Of a DNA stretch of 64,000 bases, positions 34,518 to 43,055 are shown in pieces. Under the pieces are notes generated by a model. The model was given only the letters and a program-made list of their open reading frames with translations, searched no databases and had not been told where the DNA came from. A program made the position numbers and the translations under genes. The stretch comes from Acidobacteriota bacterium (GTDB lineage Bacteria; Acidobacteriota; Vicinamibacteria; Vicinamibacterales; CAVVIG01), in the NCBI GenBank assembly GCA_020850715.1, contig JADZED010000081.1, forward strand, positions 17,312 through 81,311, read 5' to 3'. Each line of letters begins with the position of its first letter. Position 1 is the first letter of the stretch.

Positions 34518-35504
34518 ATGAGCGCCATCGACGTCAGGCAGATCGTCAAGCGGTTCGGCGACTTCACCGCCGTCAAGGGGATCAGCTTCGCGGTCGAGGA
34601 GGGAGAGATCTTCGGCCTCCTCGGCCCGAACGGCGCCGGCAAGTCGACGCTGATCCGCATGATGACCACGCTGCTCCCGCCGACCTCGGGGACGGCCGTC
34701 ATTCACGGCCACGACATCGTGACCGATCCCGACCGCGTGCGCCGGTCGATCGGCGTCATCCCGCAGGCGATGACGAGCGATCTCGAGCTCAGCGTCGAGG
34801 AGAACCTGCTCATCTTCGCCAAGCTCTACGGCGTGTCGCGCGAGCGGCGGCGCGCGCTGATCGCGGAGCTGCTCGAGGCGGTGGAGCTCACCGCCTGGGC
34901 CGACAAGCAGGTGAAGAACCTGTCGGGCGGCATGCGCCGGCGCGTCGAGATTGCGCGCGGCCTGGTGCACGAGCCCCGGATCTTCTTCCTCGACGAGCCC
35001 ACCACCGGGCTCGATCCGGTCTCGCGGGTGGCCGTCTGGGAGATGCTGCGCGCGATCAAGCGCCAGCGCGAGCTGACGGTGCTCATCACGACGCACTACA
35101 TGGACGAAGCCGACAAGCTCTGCGATCGGATCGCGATCGTCGACCACGGCGAGCTGAAGGCGCTCGATTCGCCGCTCAAGCTGAAGGCCTCGATCCCCGG
35201 CACCAACACGCTGGAGGTGAGCTTCGGGGGCGCGCCGCCCGGCTGGGGGCGCGCGCTCGAGCGGCTGCCTGGCGTCGAGCGGATCGTCGAGCACGATCAC
35301 GTCTTCCGGATCTCCTCGGACAACGGCCCGGCCAGCGCGTCGGCGCTGATGGAGCTCTCCGCGCGCGCCGGCGTCGACGTGCAGTCGCTCTCGATCCAGA
35401 GCACGACGCTCGACGACGTGTTCGTGCACTACGCGGGGCGCGCGCTGCGCGACGCCCTGCAGGAGGCGCCGGCGACCGACTTCACCTTCATGAGGAACCG
35501 CTGA
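34518..35504 (+). CDS. ABC transporter ATP-binding protein (ABC-2 / YbhF-like)
   Basis: 328 residues, one nucleotide-binding domain plus a DUF4162-type C-terminal region. Walker A is GPNGAGKST, the Q-loop is in IGVIPQAMTSDLELSVEEN, the signature is LSGGMRRR and Walker B is PRIFFLDEPTTGLDP, with the switch His in TTHYMDEA. It powers the permease encoded next, whose ATG overlaps its stop (TGATG). E. coli YbhF has two such domains; this protein has one, so a homodimer is expected. Confidence 0.93.
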   Translation: MSAIDVRQIVKRFGDFTAVKGISFAVEEGEIFGLLGPNGAGKSTLIRMMTTLLPPTSGTAVIHGHDIVTDPDRVRRSIGVIPQAMTSDLELSVEENLLIFAKLYGVSRERRRALIAELLEAVELTAWADKQVKNLSGGMRRRVEIARGLVHEPRIFFLDEPTTGLDPVSRVAVWEMLRAIKRQRELTVLITTHYMDEADKLCDRIAIVDHGELKALDSPLKLKASIPGTNTLEVSFGGAPPGWGRALERLPGVERIVEHDHVFRISSDNGPASASALMELSARAGVDVQSLSIQSTTLDDVFVHYAGRALRDALQEAPATDFTFMRNR

Positions 35505-36616
35505 TGCACCGGACGTGGGCGATTGTCGAGCGCGAGCTGCGCCGCTTCAAGCGCAGCCCCATGCTCATCATCATGTCGATGATCTTCCCGATCGTCCAGC
35601 TCGTCGTCCTCGGCTACGCGTTCGGCGGCAACGTGAAGCACCTGAAGGTCGCAATTGTCGACCAGGATCGCGGCCTGCCGGCGGTGAGGATCCGGGAGCT
35701 CGCCGCGGCGGCGGCGTCGGGCACCAAGACGATCGACGCCATCGACTACGCCGATCAGGGCGCGGCGATCGCCGACCTCCGCAACGGCGTCGTCAACGGC
35801 GTGCTGACCATCCCGCCGGGCTTCTCGCGCCGCGTGCTGCAGCAGAACGCACCGAAGGTGGCGCTCATCGAGGACAACACCGACAACTTCGTGTCGGTCG
35901 CGCTGGCCGCCACGATCGATTCGATGGTCGGCGCCTACAACGCGCCGGCCGCCGCGCCGCGCGTGCCCGCGCGGGCGACCCTCGACGTCGTCGAGGTCTA
36001 CCCCTACGTGCCCTACGTCCAGTACCTGCTGCCCGGGTCGATCTGCATGTCGATCTTCATGATGGTCATGATCGGCGGCGGGATCATCTTCATCGACGAC
36101 AAGGCGCGCGGCCTCCACGAGGGCTATCTGGTCACGCCGATCACGAAGCTCGAGCTGATCGCCGGCTTCAACCTGTCGGGCACGATCAAGGCGGTGCTCG
36201 CCGGGATCGTGCTGATGACGCTCGGCTCGGTCATCGCGGGCATCCCCGACGCGTTCGACCCGGCGCGGCTGCTGCGGCTGCTCGTGGTGATCGTGGCGAC
36301 CTCGTTCGCGCTCATCAGCTTCATGTTCCTGCTGATGGTGCGGGTGACCGATCCGCTGACGCCGCGCGCCACGTTCGGGCTCCTCAACACGCTGCTCTAC
36401 TTTCCGAGCGGTGCGGTGTACCCGCAGCAGGGCTTCCCCGGCTGGATGCGCGTGATTGCCGCCGTCGATCCCTTCACCTACTCGGTGCACGCGTTCAAGA
36501 GCCTGCTGCTCAAGAACACCGGCGTTGCGGCCATCGCGGCCGATCTCTGGTACCTGGCGATCTTCTCGTTGGTCACCATGACGGCGGCCACCCTGCTGTT
36601 CCGGCGATCGCTGTGA
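35504..36616 (+). CDS. ABC-2 type permease
   Basis: 370 residues. One N-terminal helix (MLIIMSMIFPIVQLVVLGYAF), a ~140-residue extracytoplasmic domain and five C-terminal helices match the YbhR/YbhS and MacB-unrelated ABC-2 exporter pattern. GYLVTPITKLELI is the coupling-helix region facing the ATPase. Only one permease is present where E. coli has two. The stop overlaps the TetR start (GTGA). Substrates of related systems include drugs and cations, but the substrate here is not predictable. Confidence 0.9.
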   Translation: MHRTWAIVERELRRFKRSPMLIIMSMIFPIVQLVVLGYAFGGNVKHLKVAIVDQDRGLPAVRIRELAAAAASGTKTIDAIDYADQGAAIADLRNGVVNGVLTIPPGFSRRVLQQNAPKVALIEDNTDNFVSVALAATIDSMVGAYNAPAAAPRVPARATLDVVEVYPYVPYVQYLLPGSICMSIFMMVMIGGGIIFIDDKARGLHEGYLVTPITKLELIAGFNLSGTIKAVLAGIVLMTLGSVIAGIPDAFDPARLLRLLVVIVATSFALISFMFLLMVRVTDPLTPRATFGLLNTLLYFPSGAVYPQQGFPGWMRVIAAVDPFTYSVHAFKSLLLKNTGVAAIAADLWYLAIFSLVTMTAATLLFRRSL

Positions 36617-37251
36617 GCGGGCGCGACCGCGAGACGCGCGAGCGCCTGCTCCGCGCGGCCGAGCGGCTGTTCGCCGAGCGCGGCTTCCGGAGGGTCACCG
36701 TGCGCGACATCTGCCGCCGGGCGCGCGCGAACGTCGCCGCGGTCAACTACCATTTCGGCAGCAAGCTGGGACTGTACCGCGAGGTGCTCCAGTATGCGAG
36801 CGACGCGCTGCGGGCGACCACCGACGAGGCGCGGCGGGCCGGCGAGGGCTGCGCCGCCGACGAGCAGCTCCGTCGCTTCGTGCACGTGTACCTGCGGCGC
36901 CTGCTCGCGGGCGGCGCCAACGGCTGGATCCACCGGCTGATCAACCAGGAGATGGCGGACCCGACCCCCGCGCTCGACACGCTCGTCGAACAGGCGCTCC
37001 GGCCGAGAATCGAATACCTGTCCCGCGTCGTCGCGGCGCTGCTGGATTGCCCGCCGGAAGATCCCCGCGTGCGGCGGTCGGTGGCGAGCCTGCAGGCGCA
37101 GTCGGTCGCCTACCTGCCCAATCCGCTGGCCGCGCGCCTCGGCATGCGGGCGACAACCAGCCCGGCGGCGATCGACGAGGTCGCGCGCCACATCGCCGAG
37201 TTCTCGCTGGCCGGCATCCGGGCGATCGGTGCGCTGCCACCGCGCCCCTGA
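36613..37251 (+). CDS. TetR-family regulator (CecR/CerR-like), efflux operon repressor
   Basis: 212 residues. The N-terminal helix-turn-helix lies in LFAERGFRRVTVRDICRRARANVAAVNYHFGSK, best seen as VTVRDICRRA and NVAAVNYHFGSK. The C-terminal effector domain is of the kind found in E. coli CecR (YbiH), which controls ybhGFSR. Its GTG start overlaps the permease stop, so repressor and pump are made together. The palindrome at 33438-33462 over the operon promoter is the likely site of action, giving negative autoregulation relieved by a transported ligand. Confidence 0.88.
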   Translation: MSGRDRETRERLLRAAERLFAERGFRRVTVRDICRRARANVAAVNYHFGSKLGLYREVLQYASDALRATTDEARRAGEGCAADEQLRRFVHVYLRRLLAGGANGWIHRLINQEMADPTPALDTLVEQALRPRIEYLSRVVAALLDCPPEDPRVRRSVASLQAQSVAYLPNPLAARLGMRATTSPAAIDEVARHIAEFSLAGIRAIGALPPRP

Positions 37252-37297
37252 GCCACGCCCCCTGGGTGCCGAGCCTGCCGCCCCGCCCGCCCAACCG

Positions 37298-37867
37298 TCA
37301 CGGCGGCGAATGCCTGCGGAACAGCTTCTCCAGCGCGGCCTCCGCCGCGAGATCTTCTTTCAGCGCCAACAGCGGACGCAGCTCTTCCCGGATCTGCGCC
37401 CGATCAAGGGCGCGGCCTTGACGAACGAGGATGCCTTCGATGTCCAGCCGGTCCCGCGGGCGATCGGCGAAGGCCTTGAGCACGACGAGATCTTCGGCAG
37501 AGCAGGTGCTCAGGACGACATCCGGGGCGAACGCGCAATCCGTCGAGCGCCCGATGACGCGCTCCTCGAAGGGAAGGGCCGCGAGCGAGATGTCGAGAGG
37601 AATGCCCTCGGCCGACTCGACCAGCAGCACACGGCGATCGAGCGCGAATTGACGGGCATCAGCGCGTCGGGCCCGGAATTGCTCGAGGACGCGATCCGCG
37701 AACGCGGCCTCGCCGCCGAAGCCGGTGAGCAGGACGATATCCACATCGCGCGTCTGACGCGGTTCTCCCCAGCGTTGGACGGCCAATCCTAAGATGATCG
37801 ACGCTTGTCAGCCTCGAGCGTCCGCAAAGCGCTGGAAAGCCGCGGCGGCCGAAAGAAGCGCGTTCAC
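37298..37867 (-). pseudogene. AbiEii-like nucleotidyltransferase, interrupted by one stop codon
   Basis: From GTG 37867 the frame gives 190 codons, with a single in-frame TGA at codon 20 (37810-37808) and otherwise intact sequence. GLAVQRWGEPRQTRDVDIVLL is the nucleotidyltransferase core (G-x-A-x-x-x-W-G-x-x-R-x-T-x-D-x-D) of AbiEii/DUF6036-type proteins, and LEQFRARRADARQF, FEERVIGRS and AEDLVVLKAFADRPRDRLDIEGI follow. Homologues I recall have Gly-Trp at the stop position, so TGG to TGA explains it. Without readthrough, translation could restart only at TTG 37786, after the first conserved strand. The start overlaps the stop of the small partner gene (GTGA), as expected for a two-gene module. 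Confidence 0.75.
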
Positions 37868-38088
37868 CGCCGCCGCCGATGGAAGATCTCCTGCTGCGCG
37901 ACCAGACCGGACCAGTGCCGTCGGGTGGAGGGCAGCGGCACCATGAGCGCCGCCGCGATCAACGTGTCGGCCGCTTCGAGCGCGCGGGCGTGATCGAGCG
38001 ACGCCAGCTCGTGCCAGCGCTGCTCCTCGAGGAGGCGCCCGGTCTCGGCCCATTGCTTCACGTACGCGGCTTCGGCTTCGCGCGTCAT
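37864..38088 (-). CDS. Small partner of the AbiEii-like gene
   Basis: 74 residues, helical, with no named domain: MTREAEAAYVKQWAETG, LLEEQRWHELASLDHARAL and AADTLIAAALMVPLPSTRRHWSGLV. The gene ends in CGG repeats (RRRR) and its TGA overlaps the GTG of the AbiEii-like frame. I recall similar short genes upstream of AbiEii-like proteins in this phylum, which suggests an antitoxin-like or accessory role, but nothing in the sequence proves it. TATCCT on the minus strand ends 8 nt before the ATG, without a Shine-Dalgarno motif. Confidence 0.65.
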   Translation of the reverse strand: MTREAEAAYVKQWAETGRLLEEQRWHELASLDHARALEAADTLIAAALMVPLPSTRRHWSGLVAQQEIFHRRRR

Positions 38089-38096
38089 GGCCGTGG

Positions 38097-38102
38097 AGGA
38101 TA
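38097..38102 (-). promoter_or_regulatory. -10-like box 8 nt before the small partner gene
   Basis: TATCCT (read 38102 to 38097) ends 8 nt before the ATG at 38088. It matches TATAAT at 4 of 6 positions and fits the leaderless spacing seen elsewhere in the window. Confidence 0.3.
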
Positions 38103-38289
38103 GCGCGCGCCCTCGATGCCGTCCAACGGGCCGGATGGTCGGCGCCCGCGTCGGCCGGACCGGCGGGCCGGCGGCCTCTCAGAGCGGAGCGGCCGTGGGC
38201 CGCGGCGGGTCGGCATGCCGTTCCAGACGTCGAGGTTGCGCCGCGCGCCCCTCGTGCTCGCGGCGCTTGCGAGCGGATCGGCGGCTCAC

Positions 38290-38295
38290 TATAGT
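38290..38295 (+). promoter_or_regulatory. -10-like box 8 nt before the cytochrome-fusion gene
   Basis: TATAGT ends 8 nt before GTG 38304; it matches the -10 consensus at 5 of 6 positions. Confidence 0.4.
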
Positions 38296-38303
38296 TGGGG
38301 TCG

Positions 38304-39359
38304 GTGACGCCCCGGGCCATCGTTCCGGTGATCGCCATCCTCTCGTTCGCCTCCGCCGCGCGGGCGCAGGTCTCGGGGTCCGCCGGCGAGCTCTTCACCC
38401 GGTTGTGCGTCCGGTGCCATGCCGAGGACGGCACCGGCAAGGTGGCCGTGCCGACCGTGAAGACCGAGCCGATGGACTTCACCGACTGCAGGATCGCGAC
38501 ACCCGAGCCCGACGCCGACTGGGCGCTCGTCGTCGCGAAGGGCGGACCGGCAGCGGGGCTGTCCTCCGAGATGCCGGCGTTCGGTGACGCGCTGAGCGCA
38601 GAGCAGATCGCCGGGCTGGTGAGCATCCTGCGCGGCTACTGCAAGGAGCGGGGCTGGCCGCACGGCAACCTCAACTTCCCCCGTCCGGTGTTCACCGAGA
38701 AGGCGTTCCCGGAAAACGAGGTGGTCGTCCTGCCGGCGCTCTCGCACGGCGCCGATCGAGGCGCCGGCTTTCGCCTGCGCAGCGTCTACGAGAAGCGCGT
38801 GGGCCGGCGCGCCCACTGGGAGGCAGGATTGCCGCTGGAGAGCCCGGCCCGCGCCGAACGGGAACTCGGCGTCGGCGACATCTCCCTCGCCGCGAAGTAC
38901 GTGATCGTGGACGATGCCGCGCGGACTGCCATCGTCACCGGCGGGTTCGAAGTGGCGTTCCCGACCGGCAGCGAACAACGCGGGCTCGGGAGCGGCACGA
39001 CGGTGTTCGAGCCGTACGCCGCGGCCGGGACGATTGCCCGCAACACCTACCTGCAGGCGCAGATCAAGCTCGAACTGCCGGCGCGTGACACCTGGGACGA
39101 TCGCGAGCTCGTGTACAACTTCTATGCCGGGCGAGACCTTGCAGCCCGGCCGGACGGCTGGACGGTCGGCGTCGAGCTGAACGGCGCGAACCGCGCGCTC
39201 GCTTTCACGCCCCAGATTCGCAAGGGCCTGACGCGCACCGGCGCGCTCGCGGCCTCCGGCGGCGTGCGCGTTCCGCTGACCTCTCGCGACACGCAGCAGG
39301 TCCGGTGGGTCGGCTACCTCCTGTGGGAGTACCTGGATCCGGTCAGATCCCGCCCATGA
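38304..39359 (+). CDS. Cytochrome c domain fused to a beta-rich, outer-membrane-like domain
   Basis: 351 residues. The signal peptide (RAIVPVIAILSFASAARA) is followed by a single-heme cytochrome c domain: heme motif CVRCH near residue 35, and a distal region with EMPAFGDALSAEQIAGLV, where the Met is a likely axial ligand. After residue about 115 the sequence switches to alternating polar/apolar strands (GFRLRSVYEKRVGRRAHWEAGL, ISLAAKYVIVDD, TAIVTGGFEVAFPTG, YLQAQIKLELPA, VGYLLWEY), resembling a small outer-membrane barrel. I know of no named family for this pairing. The stop overlaps the next start (ATGA), coupling it to a cupredoxin-like protein. Confidence 0.75.
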   Translation: MTPRAIVPVIAILSFASAARAQVSGSAGELFTRLCVRCHAEDGTGKVAVPTVKTEPMDFTDCRIATPEPDADWALVVAKGGPAAGLSSEMPAFGDALSAEQIAGLVSILRGYCKERGWPHGNLNFPRPVFTEKAFPENEVVVLPALSHGADRGAGFRLRSVYEKRVGRRAHWEAGLPLESPARAERELGVGDISLAAKYVIVDDAARTAIVTGGFEVAFPTGSEQRGLGSGTTVFEPYAAAGTIARNTYLQAQIKLELPARDTWDDRELVYNFYAGRDLAARPDGWTVGVELNGANRALAFTPQIRKGLTRTGALAASGGVRVPLTSRDTQQVRWVGYLLWEYLDPVRSRP

Positions 39360-40060
39360 CGACGAACCTGAACCCTCGCCTCGTGCTCCTCGGCGGCGGC
39401 CTCGCGGCCGCGGTCCTCCTCACCACGTCATCGATCGCTGGCCAGTCGGGCGGATCGATTACCGGGATCGTCCGGATCGATTCGTCCGGGAGCCTGCCGC
39501 CGCTCGAAACCACCGTCGATCGGAAAGTGTGCGGCGATGCGATACCGGATGAATCGCTCCTGGTGTCGGGCGGCGGGCTGGCCAACGCCGTCGTGACCGT
39601 CGCGGGCGTGAAGGCGCCAGCGGCGCAGGGCGGCGCTCCGATGCTCGTCAACAAGGGCTGCCGGTTCGTGCCGCACGTGCAGATCGCGAAGGTGGGGTCG
39701 ACGCTGCAGATCTCGAGCGAGGACGAGACGCTCCACACGAGCCATGGGTACGCCGCCGATCAGCGGTCGCTCTTCAACGTGGCGATCCCGATGCCGGGCA
39801 TCACGATCTCCCGCCCCATCGACAGACCCGGCGTCATCCGGCTGACGTGCGACACCCATCCCTGGATGACGGCGTGGATTCTCGCGACGACCGATCGTGC
39901 GGCCGTCAGCGGCGCGGGCGGCGAGTTCGAGCTGACCGACGTGCCCCCGGGCACCTACGAGCTGCGCGCCTGGCACGCGCGCGCGCAGGCGCCTCCACAG
40001 CAGGTGACGGTGACGGCCGGCGCGGCGGTGTCGATCGTCTTCCAGGCGACGGCGAAGTAG
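39356..40060 (+). CDS. Secreted cupredoxin-like protein with a carboxypeptidase-regulatory domain
   Basis: 234 residues. A signal peptide (PRLVLLGGGLAAAVLLTT) leads into a beta-sandwich domain. A type 1 copper site can be read: an upstream His in TLHTSHGY, then CDTHPWM giving Cys, His and Met ligands at cupredoxin spacing. The C-terminal GEFELTDVPPGTYELRAWHA is a carboxypeptidase-regulatory-like repeat. It is probably a periplasmic or surface electron-transfer protein. Its ATGA overlap with the cytochrome-fusion gene suggests the two exchange electrons. Copper binding is inferred from motif spacing only. Confidence 0.75.
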   Translation: MTTNLNPRLVLLGGGLAAAVLLTTSSIAGQSGGSITGIVRIDSSGSLPPLETTVDRKVCGDAIPDESLLVSGGGLANAVVTVAGVKAPAAQGGAPMLVNKGCRFVPHVQIAKVGSTLQISSEDETLHTSHGYAADQRSLFNVAIPMPGITISRPIDRPGVIRLTCDTHPWMTAWILATTDRAAVSGAGGEFELTDVPPGTYELRAWHARAQAPPQQVTVTAGAAVSIVFQATAK

Positions 40061-40239
40061 CGGGCAGATCGAAGGGCGATGATGACATCGCGGGGGCCGG
40101 GCGCACGGCCGTGAGAGTCGCGATCACGAAGGACCGCTACGGAGCCGCAGGGGCGGCCTGGCGCTGGGGGCGACCTCGACGTGGCTCGGCGGCCGCCGGT
40201 GCGGCTGTGGTCGCAGAGCGATCGAGGTCTTGCCGGGCC

Positions 40240-40264
40240 GGAGCCTGCGGGCGACCGCGGCTCC
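40240..40264 (-). terminator. GNRA-capped hairpin downstream of pilT
   Basis: GGAGCC (40240-40245) and GGCTCC (40259-40264) pair, with an inner GCGG/CCGC stem capped by GCGA and one bulged T. It lies 40 bp past the pilT stop, within a 243-bp convergent spacer that has no other feature. Confidence 0.5.
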
Positions 40265-40303
40265 GAGCCGCCCGCCCCGGTCCGGACGCCTGCATCCCGG
40301 CCA

Positions 40304-41476
40304 TCACCGCACGATATCGGAGTCGGCGTCCCGGACGCTCTCGGCGATGTCGGCGAGCTGGACCCGGAAGTTGCCGGCGTTGGTCGCGTAGACCAGCGCC
40401 GTCTGGAAGTCGATGACGCCTCCGCGCACCAGCTTCTCGAGCTCGCCGTCGAAGTGCTGCATCCCCTCGAGCTCGCCCTGCTTCATCGCGTCCAGCAGCG
40501 TCTTCCCCTCGCTGCCTCCCGCCTCGAGGTACTCGCGCGTGCGCAGCGTCGCCCTTAGGATTTCGAGGACGGCGGTGCGGCCGCCTTCCCGCCTGGGCAC
40601 CAGCCGCTGCGAGATGAAGTAGCGGAACGAGGCGGCGAGCCGGACGCGGATGCCCTGCTGGTCGCCCGCCTCGAAGCTGCCGATGATGCGCTCGACCGTC
40701 TTGGACGCGTCGATGGTGTGCAGCGTCGAGAACACGAGGTGTCCGGTCTCGGCGGCGGTCAGCGCGATCTCGATCGTCTCGCGATCGCGCATCTCGCCCA
40801 CCAGGATGACCTTCGGCGCCTGCCGCAGCGCGGCGCGCAGCGCGAGCGAGAAGGTCGGCGTGTCGCTGTGCAGCTCGCGCTGATGGACGGTCGCCTTCTT
40901 GTGCAGGTGCAGGAACTCGATCGGATCCTCGATGGTGAGAATGTGCTCGGCGCGCGTCTCGTTGATCAGATCGATGATGGCCGCCAGCGTCGACGACTTG
41001 CCCGAGCCGGTCGGGCCGGTGACCAGCACGATGCCGTTCTTGAGCGAAGCGAGGTCGGCGAGCTGGGGCGGCAGGTTCAGGTCGGCGAGCGTCGGGATCC
41101 GGTTTGCGATGACGCGCATCACGACCGCGAACGTACCGCGCTGCCGGAACACGTTCACGCGGAAGCGCGCGCGGTTCGGCAGCGAGTACGACAGATCGCA
41201 CGCCCCCTGCTCCTTCAGCGTGCGGAGCGCGTGCTCGTTGGCGCCGATGAGATCGCGGGCGACCCGCGCGGTGTCCTCCGCGCCCATCATCGGGAGCTGC
41301 GGCACCTCGACCGCCACCAGCGCGCCGTGCGCCTCGACCTGCGGCGGCCGGCCGGGCGAGAAGATCAGATCGCTGATCCCGGCGCCCGAGTCCATCATCG
41401 CGCCGATCAGGTCCGGCGTGCCGATCTTCGGCGCCGGACCGGCCGGCGCATGGTCAGCCCCTCCGGTGGTCGTCAC
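40304..41476 (-). CDS. pilT: Type IV pilus retraction ATPase, PilT family
   Basis: 390 residues, slightly longer than the usual ~345 owing to an N-terminal Pro/Ala-rich extension of about 20 residues. The PAS-like N-terminal domain is followed by Walker A GPTGSGKSST, the Asp box TIEDPIEFLH, Walker B in VILVGEMRDRETI and the His box GHLVFSTLHT. It drives pilus retraction at the inner-membrane base. The AIRAGG-type motif of PilT is changed to VRGGVIDFQTA-like text at the C-terminus, so a PilU- or PilT-like paralogue is possible. No other pilus gene is nearby. Confidence 0.92.
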   Translation of the reverse strand: MTTTGGADHAPAGPAPKIGTPDLIGAMMDSGAGISDLIFSPGRPPQVEAHGALVAVEVPQLPMMGAEDTARVARDLIGANEHALRTLKEQGACDLSYSLPNRARFRVNVFRQRGTFAVVMRVIANRIPTLADLNLPPQLADLASLKNGIVLVTGPTGSGKSSTLAAIIDLINETRAEHILTIEDPIEFLHLHKKATVHQRELHSDTPTFSLALRAALRQAPKVILVGEMRDRETIEIALTAAETGHLVFSTLHTIDASKTVERIIGSFEAGDQQGIRVRLAASFRYFISQRLVPRREGGRTAVLEILRATLRTREYLEAGGSEGKTLLDAMKQGELEGMQHFDGELEKLVRGGVIDFQTALVYATNAGNFRVQLADIAESVRDADSDIVR

Positions 41477-41543
41477 GGGGGATGTATCGGCCGGTCGCGC
41501 GCGGGCCGTTACACCGCGGACGCGGCGTCCGTCCGATCGCCGC

Positions 41544-43055
41544 TCACCCGATCTTCACGTTGATCTGCTTGATCTGCGTGAACGATTCGAGCGCGCCCTC
41601 GAGCGAGAACTCCCGGCCGATCCCGCTCGCCTTGTAGCCGCCGTACGACTGGCCGACGACCTGCCCGCCGCCCTGGTTGATCTGGACCCAGCCGGAATCT
41701 ATCCGGTGCGCCGTGTCGAGCGCGTCGTTGATGTTCCGCGTCCAGACGTAGGCGGCGAGGCCGTAGTGCGAATCGTTGGCCATGGCGATCGCCTCTTCCC
41801 GCGTGCGCCATGGGATGGCGACGAGCACCGGGCCGAAGATCTCCTCGCGCGCGATGCGCCAGGCGTTGTCGACGCCTGCAAAGACGGTCGGGCCCATGTA
41901 GAAGCCGTCGAGCCCCGCCGGCGCCAGCGCGCTGCCGTCGAGCGCGAGGCGCACGCCGCGCTGCGCCTTGCCGTCGGCCACGTACTCGAGCACGGCGTCG
42001 TACTGCTTCTGGCTGATGATCGAGCCCATGTCGGTCGCCTCGTCGAGCGGATCGCCGAGCCTCAGCGCGCGCGCCTTCTCGACCACCGCCGCGACCACGC
42101 GGTCGTACACGTCGGCGTGCACGAGCAGGCGCGAACCGGCCGTGCACGACTGGCCCTGCCGCGTGAAGCGCATGGCGAGCAGGATGCCGTCCACGGTCGC
42201 GTCGATCCGATCGGGCGCCGCCGCGTCCGGAAACACGATGTTCGGGCTCTTGCCGCCCAGCTCGAGCGAGAGGTGCGCGAGCCGCCGGCCCGCGATGGCC
42301 GCGACGTGCCGGCCGACCTCGGTCGACCCGGTGAACGACACCTTGTCGACGCCGGGGTGCGAGACCAGCGCCTCGCCGACCTCCTCGCCGTAACCGGTGA
42401 CGACGTTCAGGACGCCCGGCGGCAGGTGATCGGAGGCAATCGCCGCCAGCTCCAGGATCGTCAGCGGCGCGTCCTCCGCCGCCTTCAGGATGAGCGTGTT
42501 GCCCGCGGCGAGCGCAGCAGGCATCTTCATGCCGGCGATGTTGAGCGGCGAGTTCCACGGCAGGATGCCGGCGACGACGCCCAGCGGCTCCCGCCGCGTG
42601 TACTGGAGCTGATCGTCGCCGGCCGGCAGCACCGTGCCCTTGAACTCGCCGGCAACGCCGGCGAAGTAGCGGAACAGCGCGACGAGCGCCTGCGACTCGG
42701 GCCGCGCCTGCGTGCGCAGCGCGTTGCCGGTGTCGAGCGCGGTGAGGCGCGCCAGCTCTTCCGCACGCGCCTCGAGCGCGTCGGCGATGCGCAGGAGCGC
42801 CCGCTGGCGCTCCTTGAAGTGCAGCGCCCGCCAGCCCGGCAGCGCCGCGCGCGCCGCCGCGACGGCGCGGTCGGCGTCCTCGGCGCTCCCGCGCGGCACC
42901 CGCGCGAGCACGGTGCCGCGCCGCCCCGGCGATTCGATCTCGGTCCAGGCTCCGGACGCGGACGCGACCCATGCCCCGCCGATCAGCATTCGCCGTTCGG
43001 GAATCGCGGTGCCCCCCGCCTCTCTTCGACTAGAATCAGCCAGTTCGTTCTTCAT
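41544..43055 (-). CDS. Aldehyde dehydrogenase family protein
   Basis: 503 residues from ATG 43055, which has GAGAGG six bases upstream; an in-frame ATG at 42989 (MLIGGAWV) would match the usual ALDH N-terminus. The NAD(P) site FTGSTEVGRHV, the catalytic Glu in LELGGKSPNIVF and the catalytic Cys in RQGQSCTAGSRL are intact, as are ILPWNSPL and EIFGPVL. The gene is divergent from a formyltransferase-fold protein with only 12 bp between the starts. In animals those two domains are fused as 10-formyltetrahydrofolate dehydrogenase, so it may act on a folate-bound formyl group, but the sequence alone would also fit a general aldehyde or betaine-aldehyde dehydrogenase. Confidence 0.88.
   Translation of the reverse strand: MKNELADSSRREAGGTAIPERRMLIGGAWVASASGAWTEIESPGRRGTVLARVPRGSAEDADRAVAAARAALPGWRALHFKERQRALLRIADALEARAEELARLTALDTGNALRTQARPESQALVALFRYFAGVAGEFKGTVLPAGDDQLQYTRREPLGVVAGILPWNSPLNIAGMKMPAALAAGNTLILKAAEDAPLTILELAAIASDHLPPGVLNVVTGYGEEVGEALVSHPGVDKVSFTGSTEVGRHVAAIAGRRLAHLSLELGGKSPNIVFPDAAAPDRIDATVDGILLAMRFTRQGQSCTAGSRLLVHADVYDRVVAAVVEKARALRLGDPLDEATDMGSIISQKQYDAVLEYVADGKAQRGVRLALDGSALAPAGLDGFYMGPTVFAGVDNAWRIAREEIFGPVLVAIPWRTREEAIAMANDSHYGLAAYVWTRNINDALDTAHRIDSGWVQINQGGGQVVGQSYGGYKASGIGREFSLEGALESFTQIKQINVKIG
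43031..43036 (+). promoter_or_regulatory. -10-like box upstream of the formyltransferase-fold gene
   Basis: TAGAAT, 5 of 6 matches to the -10 consensus, ends 31 nt before ATG 43068. It lies within the first codons of the opposite-strand aldehyde dehydrogenase gene if that gene starts at 43055. Confidence 0.35.

Noticed and set aside
37298..37786. Treating the TTG 37786 frame as an intact 162-residue AbiEii-like gene
   Set aside because: It would begin in the middle of a conserved strand, and the same frame continues upstream past one TGA to a GTG that overlaps the partner gene's stop.
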